Source of the DNA: Kitasatospora setae KM-6054
GTDB lineage: Bacteria; Actinomycetota; Actinomycetes; Streptomycetales; Streptomycetaceae
Direction of reading: 5' to 3'
Length of the DNA: 64,000 bases
NCBI RefSeq assembly: GCF_000269985.1
Contig: NC_016109.1
Location: forward strand, 4,774,001 to 4,838,000
Shown: one piece after another, positions 38,866 to 48,169 of the stretch
Position numbering within the stretch: the first letter of the stretch is position 1
How the letters are laid out: each line of letters begins with the position of its first letter
Notes under the pieces: generated by a model
What the model saw: the letters and a program-made list of their open reading frames with translations, nothing else
Told to the model about the DNA's origin: nothing
Databases searched by the model: none
Made by a program: the position numbers and the translations under genes

Positions 38866-39486
38866 TCAGGACTCCTTGACGGCGATGGTCTCCACCGTGT
38901 TGGCCACGTGCTCGAACGCGTCGGCGGCCTCTTCGAGGACGTCCACGACCTGCTTGAGCTTCAGCACCTCGATCGCCTCGTACTGGCCGGAGAACAGGTG
39001 GGCCAGCAGCTTGCGGTGGATCTGGTCCGCCTGGTTCTCCAGCCGGTTCACCTCGATCCAGTACTCGGTGAGGTTCGACATCGACCGCAGGTTGGGCATC
39101 GCCTCCGCGGTCAGCTCGGCCGCCCGGGCCAGCACCTCGATCTGCTGCTCGATGCCCTTCGGGAGGGTCTCGATGTCGTACAGCACGACCAGGTCGACGG
39201 CCTCCTCCATGAAGTCCATGATGTCGTCCAGCGAGGAGGCCAGGTTGTAGATGTCCTCCCGGTCGAACGGGGTGATGAACGAGGAGTTCAGCTGGTGGAA
39301 GATCGCATGGGTGGTGTCGTCCCCGGCGTGCTCGGCGGCGCGCATGCGCTCGACGATCTCCGCGCGGGCTGACACGTCCGAGCCCAGTAGTTCCAGCAGG
39401 AGCTTCGATCCGACGACCAGGTTCTCCGCCGCGGCGGCGAACATGTCGTAGAAGCTCGTCTCCTTCGGGGTCAGGCTAAAACGCAC
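38866..39486 (-). CDS. DUF47 / PhoU-like partner of the Pit transporter
   Basis: 206 residues, all helical, of the DUF47 family related to PhoU (PKETSFYDMFAAAAENLV, ADQIHRKLLAHLF, VVDVLEEAADAFEHVANTVE). Such proteins are found next to pit genes and probably modulate transport. GTG start with GGAG upstream. The minus-strand promoter may be TTCAGG, 17 bases, TAGCAT (39546-39519). Confidence 0.9.
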   Translation of the reverse strand: MRFSLTPKETSFYDMFAAAAENLVVGSKLLLELLGSDVSARAEIVERMRAAEHAGDDTTHAIFHQLNSSFITPFDREDIYNLASSLDDIMDFMEEAVDLVVLYDIETLPKGIEQQIEVLARAAELTAEAMPNLRSMSNLTEYWIEVNRLENQADQIHRKLLAHLFSGQYEAIEVLKLKQVVDVLEEAADAFEHVANTVETIAVKES

Positions 39487-39518
39487 GGAAATCTCCGATG
39501 TGCGGGGTCGGTACTTGA

Positions 39519-39547
39519 CGATGCTAGGCGCACGCCCCCCTCACCTG
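39519..39547 (-). promoter_or_regulatory. Probable promoter of the DUF47-pit operon
   Basis: On the minus strand a TAGCAT -10 box stands 17 bases after a weak TTCAGG. The sequence GTTCAGGTGAG in the -35 area is reminiscent of one PhoP unit but there is no second unit. Confidence 0.35.
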
Positions 39548-39709
39548 AACACGGGGTTGCCGACGCGCGCCCTAAGTGTGTCCCACGACACGCCGGTTTG
39601 CTCCCGCCCTGCACGGGGATCTCTGACCTGACGCCCGGACGGCGGAACACCAGACCGGTGCCGCGTGTTGGAAGATGAGCCGAGTACCGAGACCAAGAGG
39701 GCGGACCGG

Positions 39710-40090
39710 ATGACCACCATCGACACCCCGAGCGCCGGCACCGCGCCGGCCACCGAGACCGCGCCGGCGGCGGCCTGCCACGGCGCCCCCCAGGGTGCCG
39801 GGCCGCACGGCTACAGCGGCGAGAAGGAGGCGCACCTCAAGCGGCTGCGCCGGATCGAGGGCCAGATCCGCGGCCTGCAGCGGATGGTCGACGAGGACGT
39901 CTACTGCATCGACATCCTCACCCAGGTGTCCGCCTCCACCAAGGCCCTGCAGTCCTTCGCGCTCTCCCTGCTGGAGGAGCACCTGCGGCACTGCGTGGCC
40001 GCCGCCGCGGCCGCCGAGGACGGCGGCGAGGAGCTGAACGCCAAGGTCGCCGAGGCCAGCGCGGCGATCGCCCGACTGCTCCGCACCTGA
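39710..40090 (+). CDS. CsoR-type copper-sensing repressor
   Basis: 126 residues from the ATG at 39710 (a GTG at 39665 is possible). All-helical FrmR/CsoR fold: HLKRLRRIEGQIRGLQRMVD, then DVYCIDIL, then EEHLRHC. The metal ligands Cys66, His91 and Cys95 show the exact Cys-(24)-His-(3)-Cys spacing of copper CsoR, and copper(I) is therefore the likely ligand. The N-terminal 33 residues are a disordered Ala/Pro/Thr tail with an extra Cys-His. No copper ATPase or chaperone gene is adjacent, so its targets lie elsewhere. Confidence 0.87.
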   Translation: MTTIDTPSAGTAPATETAPAAACHGAPQGAGPHGYSGEKEAHLKRLRRIEGQIRGLQRMVDEDVYCIDILTQVSASTKALQSFALSLLEEHLRHCVAAAAAAEDGGEELNAKVAEASAAIARLLRT

Positions 40091-40113
40091 GCCGCCCCAT
40101 CCGCCGACGCCCC

Positions 40114-40153
40114 GCCGACTGACGCCCCGCCCGGTGGCGCCCCGTCAGTCGGC
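40114..40153. terminator. Bidirectional terminator after csoR
   Basis: Perfect 11-bp arms (40114-40124 and 40143-40153) with an 18-base loop between converging genes. It overlaps the last codons of the small gene on the other strand. Confidence 0.6.
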
Positions 40154-40321
40154 CTCGCCCGGAGCCGGATCGCGGCGGGCCAGCAGCACCTCGTCGATCT
40201 GCTCGGCGGCCAGCCGCTCCGCGCGGCTGGCCGAGGCGGCGATCATCAGCTCCCCGGTCAGGTCGATCTCGTCCAGCGCGGTTCTGTCGTGGCCGCCGGC
40301 GCCGCTGTCCCCGGATGCCAT
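40145..40321 (-). CDS. Small conserved actinomycete protein
   Basis: 58 residues from the ATG at 40321, which has GGAAGGGG upstream. The core DEIDLTGELMIAASASRAERLA is typical of a small protein family I remember from Streptomyces genomes. No motif suggests a function. The open extension to 40408 has no coding character. Confidence 0.7.
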   Translation of the reverse strand: MASGDSGAGGHDRTALDEIDLTGELMIAASASRAERLAAEQIDEVLLARRDPAPGEAD

Positions 40322-40459
40322 CTCCACCCCTTCCGCCGCCCGGCCGTGTGCCCGCCCCGTACCAGCGTAGGGAGCGGCGGGCCGGGCCACATGGCACGGA
40401 CGGGCCATCTCTGCCGTCCGAAACGGGTGGGCCCGGCCCGCGGCAGGCCACAGCGGCGG

Positions 40460-41290
40460 TCACTTCGGCGAGGGACTGGCCTTCATCGAGTAGATGTCGG
40501 CGGCGGCGGGCTCGGCGGCCTCCACCGGCTTGCCGAACTCGCTCAGCGACAGGGTGGAGACCACCTTGACCTGGTCCTTCGGCGCGGTCGACCCGGCCAC
40601 CCCGGCGAAGGCGAAGGTCTCCACCACCTTGTGCAGCCGGCCCTGGCCGTCCAGCCAGACCTCGAACGGGACCTCCTTCGCGGTGAAGGTCTGGGCCGCC
40701 ATCCGCAGGCCGTCCGCCCCGCGGCCGCCGGTCGCGTCGGCGGCCTTCGCCAGGTCGAGGACGCCCTTGTAGTGCTTGAGCTCCACCCCGTCCGCCGTCT
40801 CGGTGCCGACCAGCTCGGCGTGCTGGGCGCCGCGCAGCGCGCCCGCCGCGGTGGCCGGGTCGGTCGCGCCGGAGCTGACCAGGTTGCCGTCCGGGAGCTG
40901 GCGCACGTCCAGCTTGACCCACTTGCCCTCGGGGATCTTCGCGCCGCTGTTCTGCAGGTACACCGTGCCGGGCAGCACCACCTCGGTGATCTTCCCGGTG
41001 GTGGCGGCGCCGGGCGGGACGTCGATCTCCAGCCGGCCGATCCGCTTCACGTAGTCGTAGCCGCCGCCGCCGCTGAAGACCGCCTTCTTGTCGGCGGACT
41101 CGGTGACCAGCTCGGTGGCCGCCCGGGCCGACCCGGTCCGGCCGGTGATGTCGGCCGCCGAGCGGACCGCCGTCAGCGGGTCGCCGGACAGCTGGTCGGC
41201 CGAACTCGGCCGCTCCTGGCCACCACCGCTACAGGCCGACAGCACGGTGACGAGCAGGGCCGCGGCCGCGGCCCGGTTGAGCGTCTTCAC
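40460..41290 (-). CDS. Lipoprotein of unknown function
   Basis: 276 residues from a GTG at 41290 with GAGGGGG upstream. The signal peptide NRAAAAALLVTVLSAC places the lipid Cys near residue 20. The mature domain has a beta-rich pattern (GRLEIDVPPG, VYLQNSGAKIPEGKWVKLDV, VPFEVWLDGQGRLHKVVETF) like the LolA/LppX-type half-barrel lipoproteins of actinobacteria. Such proteins carry or sense lipids; that is inference. Confidence 0.78.
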   Translation of the reverse strand: MKTLNRAAAAALLVTVLSACSGGGQERPSSADQLSGDPLTAVRSAADITGRTGSARAATELVTESADKKAVFSGGGGYDYVKRIGRLEIDVPPGAATTGKITEVVLPGTVYLQNSGAKIPEGKWVKLDVRQLPDGNLVSSGATDPATAAGALRGAQHAELVGTETADGVELKHYKGVLDLAKAADATGGRGADGLRMAAQTFTAKEVPFEVWLDGQGRLHKVVETFAFAGVAGSTAPKDQVKVVSTLSLSEFGKPVEAAEPAAADIYSMKASPSPK

Positions 41291-41460
41291 TTCTTCGACT
41301 ACCCCCTCGGGCCCCGGACGACCCGGGATGACCCGGCGAGCTGCCACCCCGGATGGGCGGGAGCGCCTGCCAGGCAAACGAGCGGGGGCGCGGAAGGTTA
41401 CGCCGTTGTTCACCGGACCGACGGGAGGCCGGGCCGCCGGGCCGGGATACGGTGAAGGAT

Positions 41461-41673
41461 GTGGCAGAACAGCGTGCAGGGGCACCCGGCGGAGCCTTAG
41501 CGGACGACCACCCGGACGAGCACCGGACGGAGGTGGTCGAGCGCGGTTCGTTCAGCTTCGCGCAGTGCGCCTGCGGCTGGTCCGCCCCGGCCCGCCGCTC
41601 CCGCGACAAGTCCCGGCGGGACGCGGCCGGACACCTCGCCGAGAACGCCGGCCCGGTGGCCGAGGCGGGCTGA
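41461..41673 (+). CDS. Small CxC-motif protein
   Basis: About 70 residues from GTG 41461 (GTG 41452 possible). It has ERGSFSFAQCACGWSAPARR with a Cys-Ala-Cys-Gly-Trp motif followed by a basic helix ending HLAEN. A similar CxCGW small protein occurs widely in Streptomyces as far as I recall. The two Cys could be half of a zinc site. Promoter-like TACGGT lies seven bases before the GTG, so the message may be leaderless. Confidence 0.6.
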   Translation: MAEQRAGAPGGALADDHPDEHRTEVVERGSFSFAQCACGWSAPARRSRDKSRRDAAGHLAENAGPVAEAG

Positions 41674-41718
41674 ACGCCCCGCCGCCTGCCCGTTCCGCCC
41701 CCCGGCGCTGCCGCGGTC

Positions 41719-42471
41719 TCAGGCCGCCAGGTCCGACTCGCGGTCCCGCTCCGGCTCGCGCCCCCGGCCCGGCCCGGCCCGGCGGCCCGAGCGGCGGGCG
41801 CCCGCACCGGCCGACCGGCGGCCGCCGGCGCCCGCGGCGGGCACCCGGGCCGCCACCAGCGGGCGCAGCGCCGTCCGGGACAGCGCGTGGCACAGCGGCA
41901 CCAGGACGGCCATCGCGATCGGCGCCAGCAGCAGCACCACCGCGGTGGCCAGCGCGTAGCCGCCCAGCACGTCGGTCGGGTAGTGCACGCCGACGAACAG
42001 CCGGCAGAAGCCCTGCAGCAGGGCGAGCGCCCCGGCGGCCAGGCCGAGCCTGCGGTTGACCAGGAACAGCGCGACGGCGATGCCCATCGACATCGCCGAG
42101 TGGTCGCTGACGAAGGAGAGCGTGTCCTCCTTGCCGGGCACCAGGACGTCCAGCTCGGGGTGGGTGACGAACGGGCGGGGCCGGTCGACCAGCCGGGAGA
42201 CCGGCAGGTTGGCCAGTTCGGCGATGGCGACGGCGAGCGGCGCCCACAGCACGCCGGCCACCGCGACCGGGGCGTCCGGGCGGCGGCGGGCGGTCAGCCA
42301 GGCGGTCAGGCCGATCGCGGCCAGGCCGAGCAGGATGCCGTACTCGGCCGTCCAGGCGACCAGTGAGTCCAGCCAGCCGGGGGCGTCGGCGGCCAGGCCG
42401 TTGACGGCCTTGAGCAGCCCGAGGTCGGGGTCGCCCGAACCGGTTCCGGCGTCGGCGAGCAGCGTCGGCAC
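41719..42471 (-). CDS. PAP2-family phosphatase (undecaprenyl-PP phosphatase-like)
   Basis: 250 residues from a GTG at 42471 with GGGAGGTG upstream. Six membrane helices and the PAP2 motifs: SRLVDRPRPF (motif 1), SFVSDHSAMSMG (motif 2, SDH form as in BcrC-type enzymes) and CRLFVGVHYPTDVLGG (motif 3). It probably recycles undecaprenyl pyrophosphate or related lipids at the membrane. The C-terminal 40 residues are a basic Arg/Gly tail. Confidence 0.87.
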   Translation of the reverse strand: MPTLLADAGTGSGDPDLGLLKAVNGLAADAPGWLDSLVAWTAEYGILLGLAAIGLTAWLTARRRPDAPVAVAGVLWAPLAVAIAELANLPVSRLVDRPRPFVTHPELDVLVPGKEDTLSFVSDHSAMSMGIAVALFLVNRRLGLAAGALALLQGFCRLFVGVHYPTDVLGGYALATAVVLLLAPIAMAVLVPLCHALSRTALRPLVAARVPAAGAGGRRSAGAGARRSGRRAGPGRGREPERDRESDLAA

Positions 42472-42618
42472 GCCGCACCTCCCTGTCGGCTCTCCGCGGT
42501 GGTCCCAGGTCGTGGTGCTTCCGGGTGCGGACGACCGGCAGCCTCCTGAGTCAACGCGATCAAGGCCGCCGCGGTTTCCCCGGAAACGCACCGTTATGGA
42601 AAATTGACTGACCGTCCA

Positions 42619-42641
42619 CCGGGCGTGCACATGCCGCCCGG
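42619..42641 (-). terminator. Hairpin after the cell-wall hydrolase gene
   Basis: Seven-bp perfect stem (42619-42625 and 42635-42641), nine-base loop, 18 bases beyond the stop on the minus strand. Confidence 0.35.
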
Positions 42642-42658
42642 GGAGGCGGGGGTTCCGG

Positions 42659-43714
42659 TCAGTCGGCCTTCGGGGCCTGGCTCCGGGTGATGGTGCCGTC
42701 GCCCATGTTCCGGGTGGGCAGCGCGGCGGCGCCGTCCGGGGTGACCCGGGTCGCGCCGATGTAGTCCCGCTGGTCGATGGTGTCGTAGCGGACCTTGGCG
42801 CCGGTGTGCGGCGCGTCGATCATGTAGCCGCCGCCGACGTAGATCCCGACGTGGTGGATGGTCCGCGGGTCGTCCAGGTCGTTGGCGAAGAACACCAGGT
42901 CGCCGGGCCGGAGTTGGTCCCGCGAGGGGTGCGGCCCGGCGTACCACTGGTCGTTGGCCACCCGGGGCAGCTCGATGCCGACGCTCTCGTACGCGACCTT
43001 CGTCAGGCCCGAGCAGTCGAACCGCCCGTTCTCCCACTCCTGCCCGGTGCCGCCCCACAGGTAGTCGGTGCCCAGCTTGCTCTGCGCGAACCAGATCGCC
43101 CCGGCCGCCTCCTTGGACAGCGCCAGCTGCACGCCCGGGTCGGCCGGCGCGGTGAAGGACTTCGCCAGGGTCTGGATGCTGCGGACGTACCCCTGGGTCT
43201 CCTGGTACGGCGGGACGCCCCCGTACCGCGAGACCGCGCCCGGGCCGGCGTTGTAGGCGGCCAGCATGTTCGCCTGCCGGTCGCCCGGGACGTTGGCGAC
43301 CTGCCGGGCCAGCAGGCAGTCGTAGCTGGCGGCGGAGGCGATCGCGTCGAGCGGGTTCCAGACGTCCCGCTTGCCGTCGCCGTCGCCGTCGACGCTGAAG
43401 GCGTCCCAGCTGCCCGGCATGAACTGGGCCATGCCCATCGCCCCGACCTGGCTCCTCGCCTTCGGGTCGAAGCCGCTCTCCTGGTAGAGCTGGGCGGCCA
43501 GCAGCGGCCCGGAGATCTCCGGGCAGAGCGCGCCCCACTGCTGGATGTGCGCCCGGTACGCGGCCGGCACCGTCCCGCCGGAGAGCCCGGGCTGCGCGGC
43601 GGACTGCCCGGGGACCCCGCTGGCCGCGTACGTCCCGACCGTCACGACGCCCACGAAACCGATCATCAGCACCGCCGAGCCGGCAGCCGCCAACCGAGCC
43701 TTCCGCAGCACCAT
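42659..43714 (-). CDS. Two-domain peptidoglycan hydrolase: SLT transglycosylase plus NlpC/P60 peptidase
   Basis: 351 residues from the ATG at 43714. An N-terminal membrane anchor or signal (residues 8-30), then a lytic transglycosylase domain with catalytic Glu in LYQESGFDPKARS, then GAMGMAQFMPGSW and AAYNAGPGAV; then an NlpC/P60 domain with catalytic Cys in RFDCSGLTKVAY and His in HHVGIYVGGG. One enzyme thus cuts glycan and peptide. It is divergent from the secretion-like operon, and such hydrolases (VirB1-like) open the wall for type IV machines. Confidence 0.92.
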   Translation of the reverse strand: MVLRKARLAAAGSAVLMIGFVGVVTVGTYAASGVPGQSAAQPGLSGGTVPAAYRAHIQQWGALCPEISGPLLAAQLYQESGFDPKARSQVGAMGMAQFMPGSWDAFSVDGDGDGKRDVWNPLDAIASAASYDCLLARQVANVPGDRQANMLAAYNAGPGAVSRYGGVPPYQETQGYVRSIQTLAKSFTAPADPGVQLALSKEAAGAIWFAQSKLGTDYLWGGTGQEWENGRFDCSGLTKVAYESVGIELPRVANDQWYAGPHPSRDQLRPGDLVFFANDLDDPRTIHHVGIYVGGGYMIDAPHTGAKVRYDTIDQRDYIGATRVTPDGAAALPTRNMGDGTITRSQAPKAD

Positions 43715-43964
43715 CAAGCACCATCCCGACAGAACGTCAGCGGCCATGTCCTGTTACGCAATTGCCCGGTGCAATCATCACAGATACCAGGGGCGGGAAG
43801 TATCCTTGTCGCCACCGGACATCCTGGCGGAGGCGTCCGGCCAGCCACGAGCAATCCGCGAGAAGCAGCCAAGTCGACGTCAGATCTGGCCAAGAATAGG
43901 ACCTGCCCCTTCGCTCGACCGTGGTCCGGGGCCTTGAATTTTCCTGATCGGGCGGTGAGATGGG

Positions 43965-44312
43965 ATGGACCTGAACGTGGACAGCACAGTGATCCGGTAC
44001 CTGGCGGAGGACCCGCCCAAGAAGGCCGACATCGACACCATCATCGGCGGGATCGCCCCCGACTGGGGCCCGTTCGCCACCCTCGGCTCCTCGGCCCGGG
44101 TGATGGTCCAGGTCGTGATGGCCGTGGCGATCCTGGTCTGCCTCGCCATCGCCATCTGGGGCGCGGCCAAGCAGCGGATCGGCGCCACCGCGATGCGCGA
44201 CACCTTCAGCGCCGAGCAGGGCAAGGGGCTGATCGTCGCCGGCCTGACCGGCGTGTTCATCATCGGTTCGCTCGGCACGCTGTTCACCATTGTGTACGGC
44301 ATGGCCATCTGA
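43965..44312 (+). CDS. Small two-helix membrane protein, first gene of the T4SS-like operon
   Basis: 115 residues. A charged N-terminus of 45 residues is followed by helices at about 46-66 (VMVQVVMAVAILVCLAIAIW) and 90-112 (IVAGLTGVFIIGSLGTLFTI). Size and layout are like VirB2/TrbC-type components, although the family is not certain. Ribosome site GTGAGATGGG upstream. Confidence 0.65.
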   Translation: MDLNVDSTVIRYLAEDPPKKADIDTIIGGIAPDWGPFATLGSSARVMVQVVMAVAILVCLAIAIWGAAKQRIGATAMRDTFSAEQGKGLIVAGLTGVFIIGSLGTLFTIVYGMAI

Positions 44313-44468
44313 CGACCTGACGATCGGACAACTGCCGCCCCGGCGGCGTCGATCGACCTCGCGCCGCCCGCTCCGACCGCAGCGTTTCCCCACCGTTCCC
44401 CGCCTCCCCGCCGAGCACCCGTCACGCCGCCCCGCGCCCCGCGCGACGGCGCCCACCAGGAGGGCCCC

Positions 44469-45290
44469 GTGCCGTTGTCCGACGACCAGCCGCACACCCG
44501 TACGCGGCTACCGGTCGCCGAACAGAACGCCCCCGCCGGCGGCCGACCGGCCAGGCCGCTGCGCACCCTCCTGACCGTCCTCGGCATCGTCACCCTGCTG
44601 GTCGTCGCCGTCGCCGTCGCCAACCGCGACAAGCCCGCCGTCGACCGCACCGCCACCACCACCTCCGGCGACCGCGCCCCCGCCGGTGCCGGCGCCTCCC
44701 CCGACCGCACCGCCGCCAGCGGCCAACAGCCCGTCGGCACCGCGGTCAACGGCATCGGCACCGGCTACCCGCACACCGACCAGGGCGCGCAGTCCGCCGC
44801 CGCCAACTACGCGGTGGCGCTCGGCTCCACCGACATGTTCCGCGCCGACTCCCGCCGCACCGTCCTCACCACCATCGCCGACCCCACCGCCGTCCAGACC
44901 CTGCAGACCCGCCTCGACCAGGCCTTCACGCCGGAGACCAACGCCCGCTACGGGCTCAGTGCCGAGGGTCGGGCGCCGGTCGGCATGACGTTCATCAGCC
45001 GCGCCATCCCGATCGGTACCAAGCTGGCGAACTACTCGGACACCGGGACGAAGGTGGAGGTCTGGTGCAATTCGCTGGTGGGGATGACCGGCAAGGCCTC
45101 GGAGATCCCGGTCACCGCCAGCTGGTACACGCTCGACATCACGATGCGCTGGACCGGCAGCGACTGGAAGATCATCGACTACAGCCGGAAGGCAGGCCCG
45201 GCCCCGTTGCCCGCTGACCAACAGGCCGCGACCTCGGAGGAGATCTCGGGTGCCGTCCAGCAGTTCGGAGGTTTCCGCTATGCGCGCTGA
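44469..45290 (+). CDS. VirB8/TcpC-like membrane protein of the T4SS-like operon
   Basis: 273 residues from a GTG with AGGAGG six bases upstream. One membrane helix (about 35-55), a Thr/Ala/Gly-rich linker to about 100, then an alpha/beta domain (AAANYAVALGSTDMFRADS, then ASWYTLDITMRWTGSDWKII) of the NTF2-like fold found in VirB8 and TcpC proteins. It would link the inner membrane to the outside. Its end overlaps the next gene by 11 bases. Confidence 0.7.
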   Translation: MPLSDDQPHTRTRLPVAEQNAPAGGRPARPLRTLLTVLGIVTLLVVAVAVANRDKPAVDRTATTTSGDRAPAGAGASPDRTAASGQQPVGTAVNGIGTGYPHTDQGAQSAAANYAVALGSTDMFRADSRRTVLTTIADPTAVQTLQTRLDQAFTPETNARYGLSAEGRAPVGMTFISRAIPIGTKLANYSDTGTKVEVWCNSLVGMTGKASEIPVTASWYTLDITMRWTGSDWKIIDYSRKAGPAPLPADQQAATSEEISGAVQQFGGFRYAR

Positions 45291-46560
45291 CGGAGCGGGT
45301 GGCGGCCTCGGACGCCGTGTCGCCGTCTTGGCCGGGGCGACCGCTTCGCTCCAAGTGGCGCTCCTGGCGGTGGTCAGGGCGGCCACCGCCGCGACCCCGT
45401 CGCCCAGCCCCCAGCCCTCCTGCACGGTGGACGTGCCGGTGCCGGGCGCCGACAAGCTGTGCGCCCCGCCCGGGGCCACCGTGATTCCCGGGAGCGGGGC
45501 GGTGTCGGGGGTGACGGATCCGCTGGGGTCGTTGGCGAAGGGGTGCGCGCAGGCGGCGGCCTGGGTGGTGCGGCAGTTGTCGGGGGCGATCGACGGGACG
45601 ACGAAGGTCGACTTCACGAACGCGGCGTTCCTGCAGCAGTACGCGGTGGTGTTCGCGGTGTCGACGGTGATCACGCTGGTGCTGTGGCTGCTGGCGGTGA
45701 CGAAGCGGGCGGTGCGCGGGGCGGCGTTGGGGCAGGCGTTCGGCGAGGCGGTCGGGTACCTGTGGCTGACGGTGATCGCGTCGGCGTTCACGCCGCTGAT
45801 CCTGTACACCGTGGTGACGGTGACCGACGGGTTGACGGACGCGATCGCCTCGGGGACGAAGTCGGACACCGGCACGTACCTGGGCGGGTTCGCGGACACG
45901 CTGGAGAAGGGCACCATGGGCGGCGGCCCGCTGATCCTGATCCTGGTGTCGCTGGTGGCGGTGCTGGCCGCGGCGGTGCTGTGGGTGGAGCTGGTGATCC
46001 GGGCGGCGATGCTGTACGTGGGCGCGCTGCTGGGGACGGCGGTGTACGCGGGGCTGGTGGACAAGCAGATGTGGAAGCACGTCCGCCGGTGGGCCGCGAT
46101 GATGCTGGCGGTGGACCTGGCGAAGCCGATCGTGGTGGTCATCCTGGGCCTGGCGGGCGCGGTGGCGTCCGGGGCGGGGGCGGACGACGACTTCAGCCGG
46201 GTGCTGGCGGGGCTGGCGATCCTGTTCCTGTCGATCTTCGCGAGCGCGGCGGTGTACCGGTTCGTGCCGGGCTTCGGCGACGAGCTGATGTCGATGCGCA
46301 ACGCCCGGGCGAGCGCGGTGCAGGCCGGCAGCGCGATGATCAACGGCCCGGCGAACTTCGTGAAGCAGGGCATCTCGACGCACGGTTCGCGCGGTGGCGC
46401 GGAGGGTGCGGGCGGTGGCGGCGGCGCCCCGGCCGGCGGGGGCGGGGCGGGCGCGGGCATCGCGGCGCACGCCTCCCGTCCGGCGAACCCGCCGCGGGCG
46501 GCCGCGCCGCCGGCGCAGGCCCAGGTCCAGTCTCCGGTCAACAACCCGAAGGGAGGGTGA
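45280..46560 (+). CDS. VirB6/TrbL-like polytopic membrane protein
   Basis: 426 residues from ATG 45280 with GGAGG eight bases upstream. A signal-like segment, a Pro/Ser stretch, then six or more helices, among them VVFAVSTVITLVLWLLAVTK and the ILILVSLVAVLAAAVLWVEL segment. The C-terminus is Gly/Ala/Pro-rich and ends near QSPVNNPKGG. Size and layout match VirB6/TrbL channel proteins of conjugation systems. Confidence 0.72.
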   Translation: MRADGAGGGLGRRVAVLAGATASLQVALLAVVRAATAATPSPSPQPSCTVDVPVPGADKLCAPPGATVIPGSGAVSGVTDPLGSLAKGCAQAAAWVVRQLSGAIDGTTKVDFTNAAFLQQYAVVFAVSTVITLVLWLLAVTKRAVRGAALGQAFGEAVGYLWLTVIASAFTPLILYTVVTVTDGLTDAIASGTKSDTGTYLGGFADTLEKGTMGGGPLILILVSLVAVLAAAVLWVELVIRAAMLYVGALLGTAVYAGLVDKQMWKHVRRWAAMMLAVDLAKPIVVVILGLAGAVASGAGADDDFSRVLAGLAILFLSIFASAAVYRFVPGFGDELMSMRNARASAVQAGSAMINGPANFVKQGISTHGSRGGAEGAGGGGGAPAGGGGAGAGIAAHASRPANPPRAAAPPAQAQVQSPVNNPKGG

Positions 46561-46567
46561 CCGGTAG

Positions 46568-48142
46568 ATGAGCGGCGAACAGCTCGGCCAGTACGGCACC
46601 CAGTACGCCCATCAGCGCCGCAGCTACCTGATCGGCAAGGCGCGTCCGAACGCGCCGATCGGGCGCAACCGGGAGAACGGCGAGATCGTGCTGATCATCG
46701 CCGGCGCGGGCCTGGGCATGGTGTGGGGGCTGATCCCGAGCCTGTTGCCGCTGCGGATCGCGGGCCTGGTGGGCTTCCCGCTGCTGGCGATCATGGCGGT
46801 GTACGTGCCGTACCGGCGGCGGACGTTCTACAAGTGGGTGGAGATCAACCGGACGTTCCGGCGGACGGTGCGCAGCGGCCGGGCGGTCTGGCGGCCGGAC
46901 GTGCACGAGGCGGGCACCCGGCTGGACGGCCGCGAGGTGGAGGTCGGCCCGCCGCCGGGGGTGGGGCGGCTGCGCTGGCTGAGCGCGCCGTTCGGGCCGG
47001 ACGAGGTCGCGGTGCTGATGCACCTGGAGCGCCGGACGGTGACCGCGGCGATCGAGATCGAGGGCCCGGGCGTGGGCCTGCGCGACTCGGAGGACCAGGA
47101 GGCGCTGGTCGACCGGTTCGGGACGCTGCTCAAGCACGTGGCCAACGGCGACGGCTTCGTGACCCGGCTGCAGATCCTGGCCCGGACGCTGCCGGCCGAC
47201 CCGGACGCGCACGCCAAGGACGTGGCGCGGCGCGGCGACCACGCGGCGCCGCGCTGGCTGCAGGAGAGCTACGACCAGCTGCAGTCGATGGTGTCGACCT
47301 CCTCGGAGCAGCACCGGGCGTACCTGGTGGCCTGCATGCACTACACCCGGGACCTGGCGGCCGAGGCGCACGCGATGGGCCGCACCGCGTACGGGCGGGA
47401 CGAGGCGAAGCGGGACCGCAGCGACGACGGCCTGGCGACCGTGATGGCGCGTGAACTGACCGACATCTGCGCGCGGTTGGCGGAGGCGGACATCCGGGTG
47501 CGGCAGCCGCTGGGGCAGGCCCGGCTGGCGTCGCTGATCCACTCGATGTACGACCCGGACCACCCGATCGACCACATCCAGGCGATGAGCCGGCGCAACG
47601 CCTGGCCGGCCGAGCTGGACGCCACCCACCCGCAGTACCTGGAGGCGAAGACCCGGGAGGCGGCGACCCGGGAGCCCTGGTGCCACGCCACCGCGTGGAT
47701 CAAGGAGTGGCCGCTGACCCCGGTCGGGGTGAACTTCCTGGCGCCGCTGCTGGTGCACACGCCGGACGTGATCCGGACGGTCGCGGTGACCATGGACCTG
47801 GAGCCGACCGACGTCGCGATCGAGCGGATGCTGACCGAGAAGACCAACGACGAGGCGGAGGCCAGCCGGGCGGCGAAGATGAACCGCACGGTGGACCCGC
47901 GCGACCTGGCGCACACCGGCCGGGTGGACCAGCGCGGCGACGACCTGGCGTCCGGCGCGGCCGGGGTCAACCTGGTCGGCTACCTGACGGTGTCCTCGCG
48001 CAGCCCGGAGGCGCTGGCCCGGGACAAGCGCACCATCCGGGCGTCGGCGGGCAAGAGCTACCTGAAGCTGGAGTGGTGCGACCGCGAGCACCACCGGGCG
48101 TTCGCCAACACCCTGCCGTTCGCCACCGGCATCCGCCGCTGA
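46568..48142 (+). CDS. SCO6880-family / PrgI-VirB3-like protein of the T4SS-like operon
   Basis: 524 residues. The N-terminus (RRSYLIGKARPNAPIGRNRE, then two membrane helices at about 40-80) resembles PrgI/VirB3; the long soluble part (110-524) resembles the N-terminal domain of VirB4-type ATPases, as in proteins named SCO6880 family. No Walker motif is present, so it pairs with the separate ATPase gene 28 bases downstream. GGAGGG ribosome site upstream. Confidence 0.75.
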   Translation: MSGEQLGQYGTQYAHQRRSYLIGKARPNAPIGRNRENGEIVLIIAGAGLGMVWGLIPSLLPLRIAGLVGFPLLAIMAVYVPYRRRTFYKWVEINRTFRRTVRSGRAVWRPDVHEAGTRLDGREVEVGPPPGVGRLRWLSAPFGPDEVAVLMHLERRTVTAAIEIEGPGVGLRDSEDQEALVDRFGTLLKHVANGDGFVTRLQILARTLPADPDAHAKDVARRGDHAAPRWLQESYDQLQSMVSTSSEQHRAYLVACMHYTRDLAAEAHAMGRTAYGRDEAKRDRSDDGLATVMARELTDICARLAEADIRVRQPLGQARLASLIHSMYDPDHPIDHIQAMSRRNAWPAELDATHPQYLEAKTREAATREPWCHATAWIKEWPLTPVGVNFLAPLLVHTPDVIRTVAVTMDLEPTDVAIERMLTEKTNDEAEASRAAKMNRTVDPRDLAHTGRVDQRGDDLASGAAGVNLVGYLTVSSRSPEALARDKRTIRASAGKSYLKLEWCDREHHRAFANTLPFATGIRR

Positions 48143-48169
48143 CCCGCTGACCCACCCGGAGGCCCGTCG

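Noticed and set aside
43715..43964. Cyclic di-AMP riboswitch upstream of the NlpC/P60 gene
   Set aside because: Such switches occur before wall hydrolase genes in Streptomyces, but I do not find the conserved ydaO sequence blocks here.
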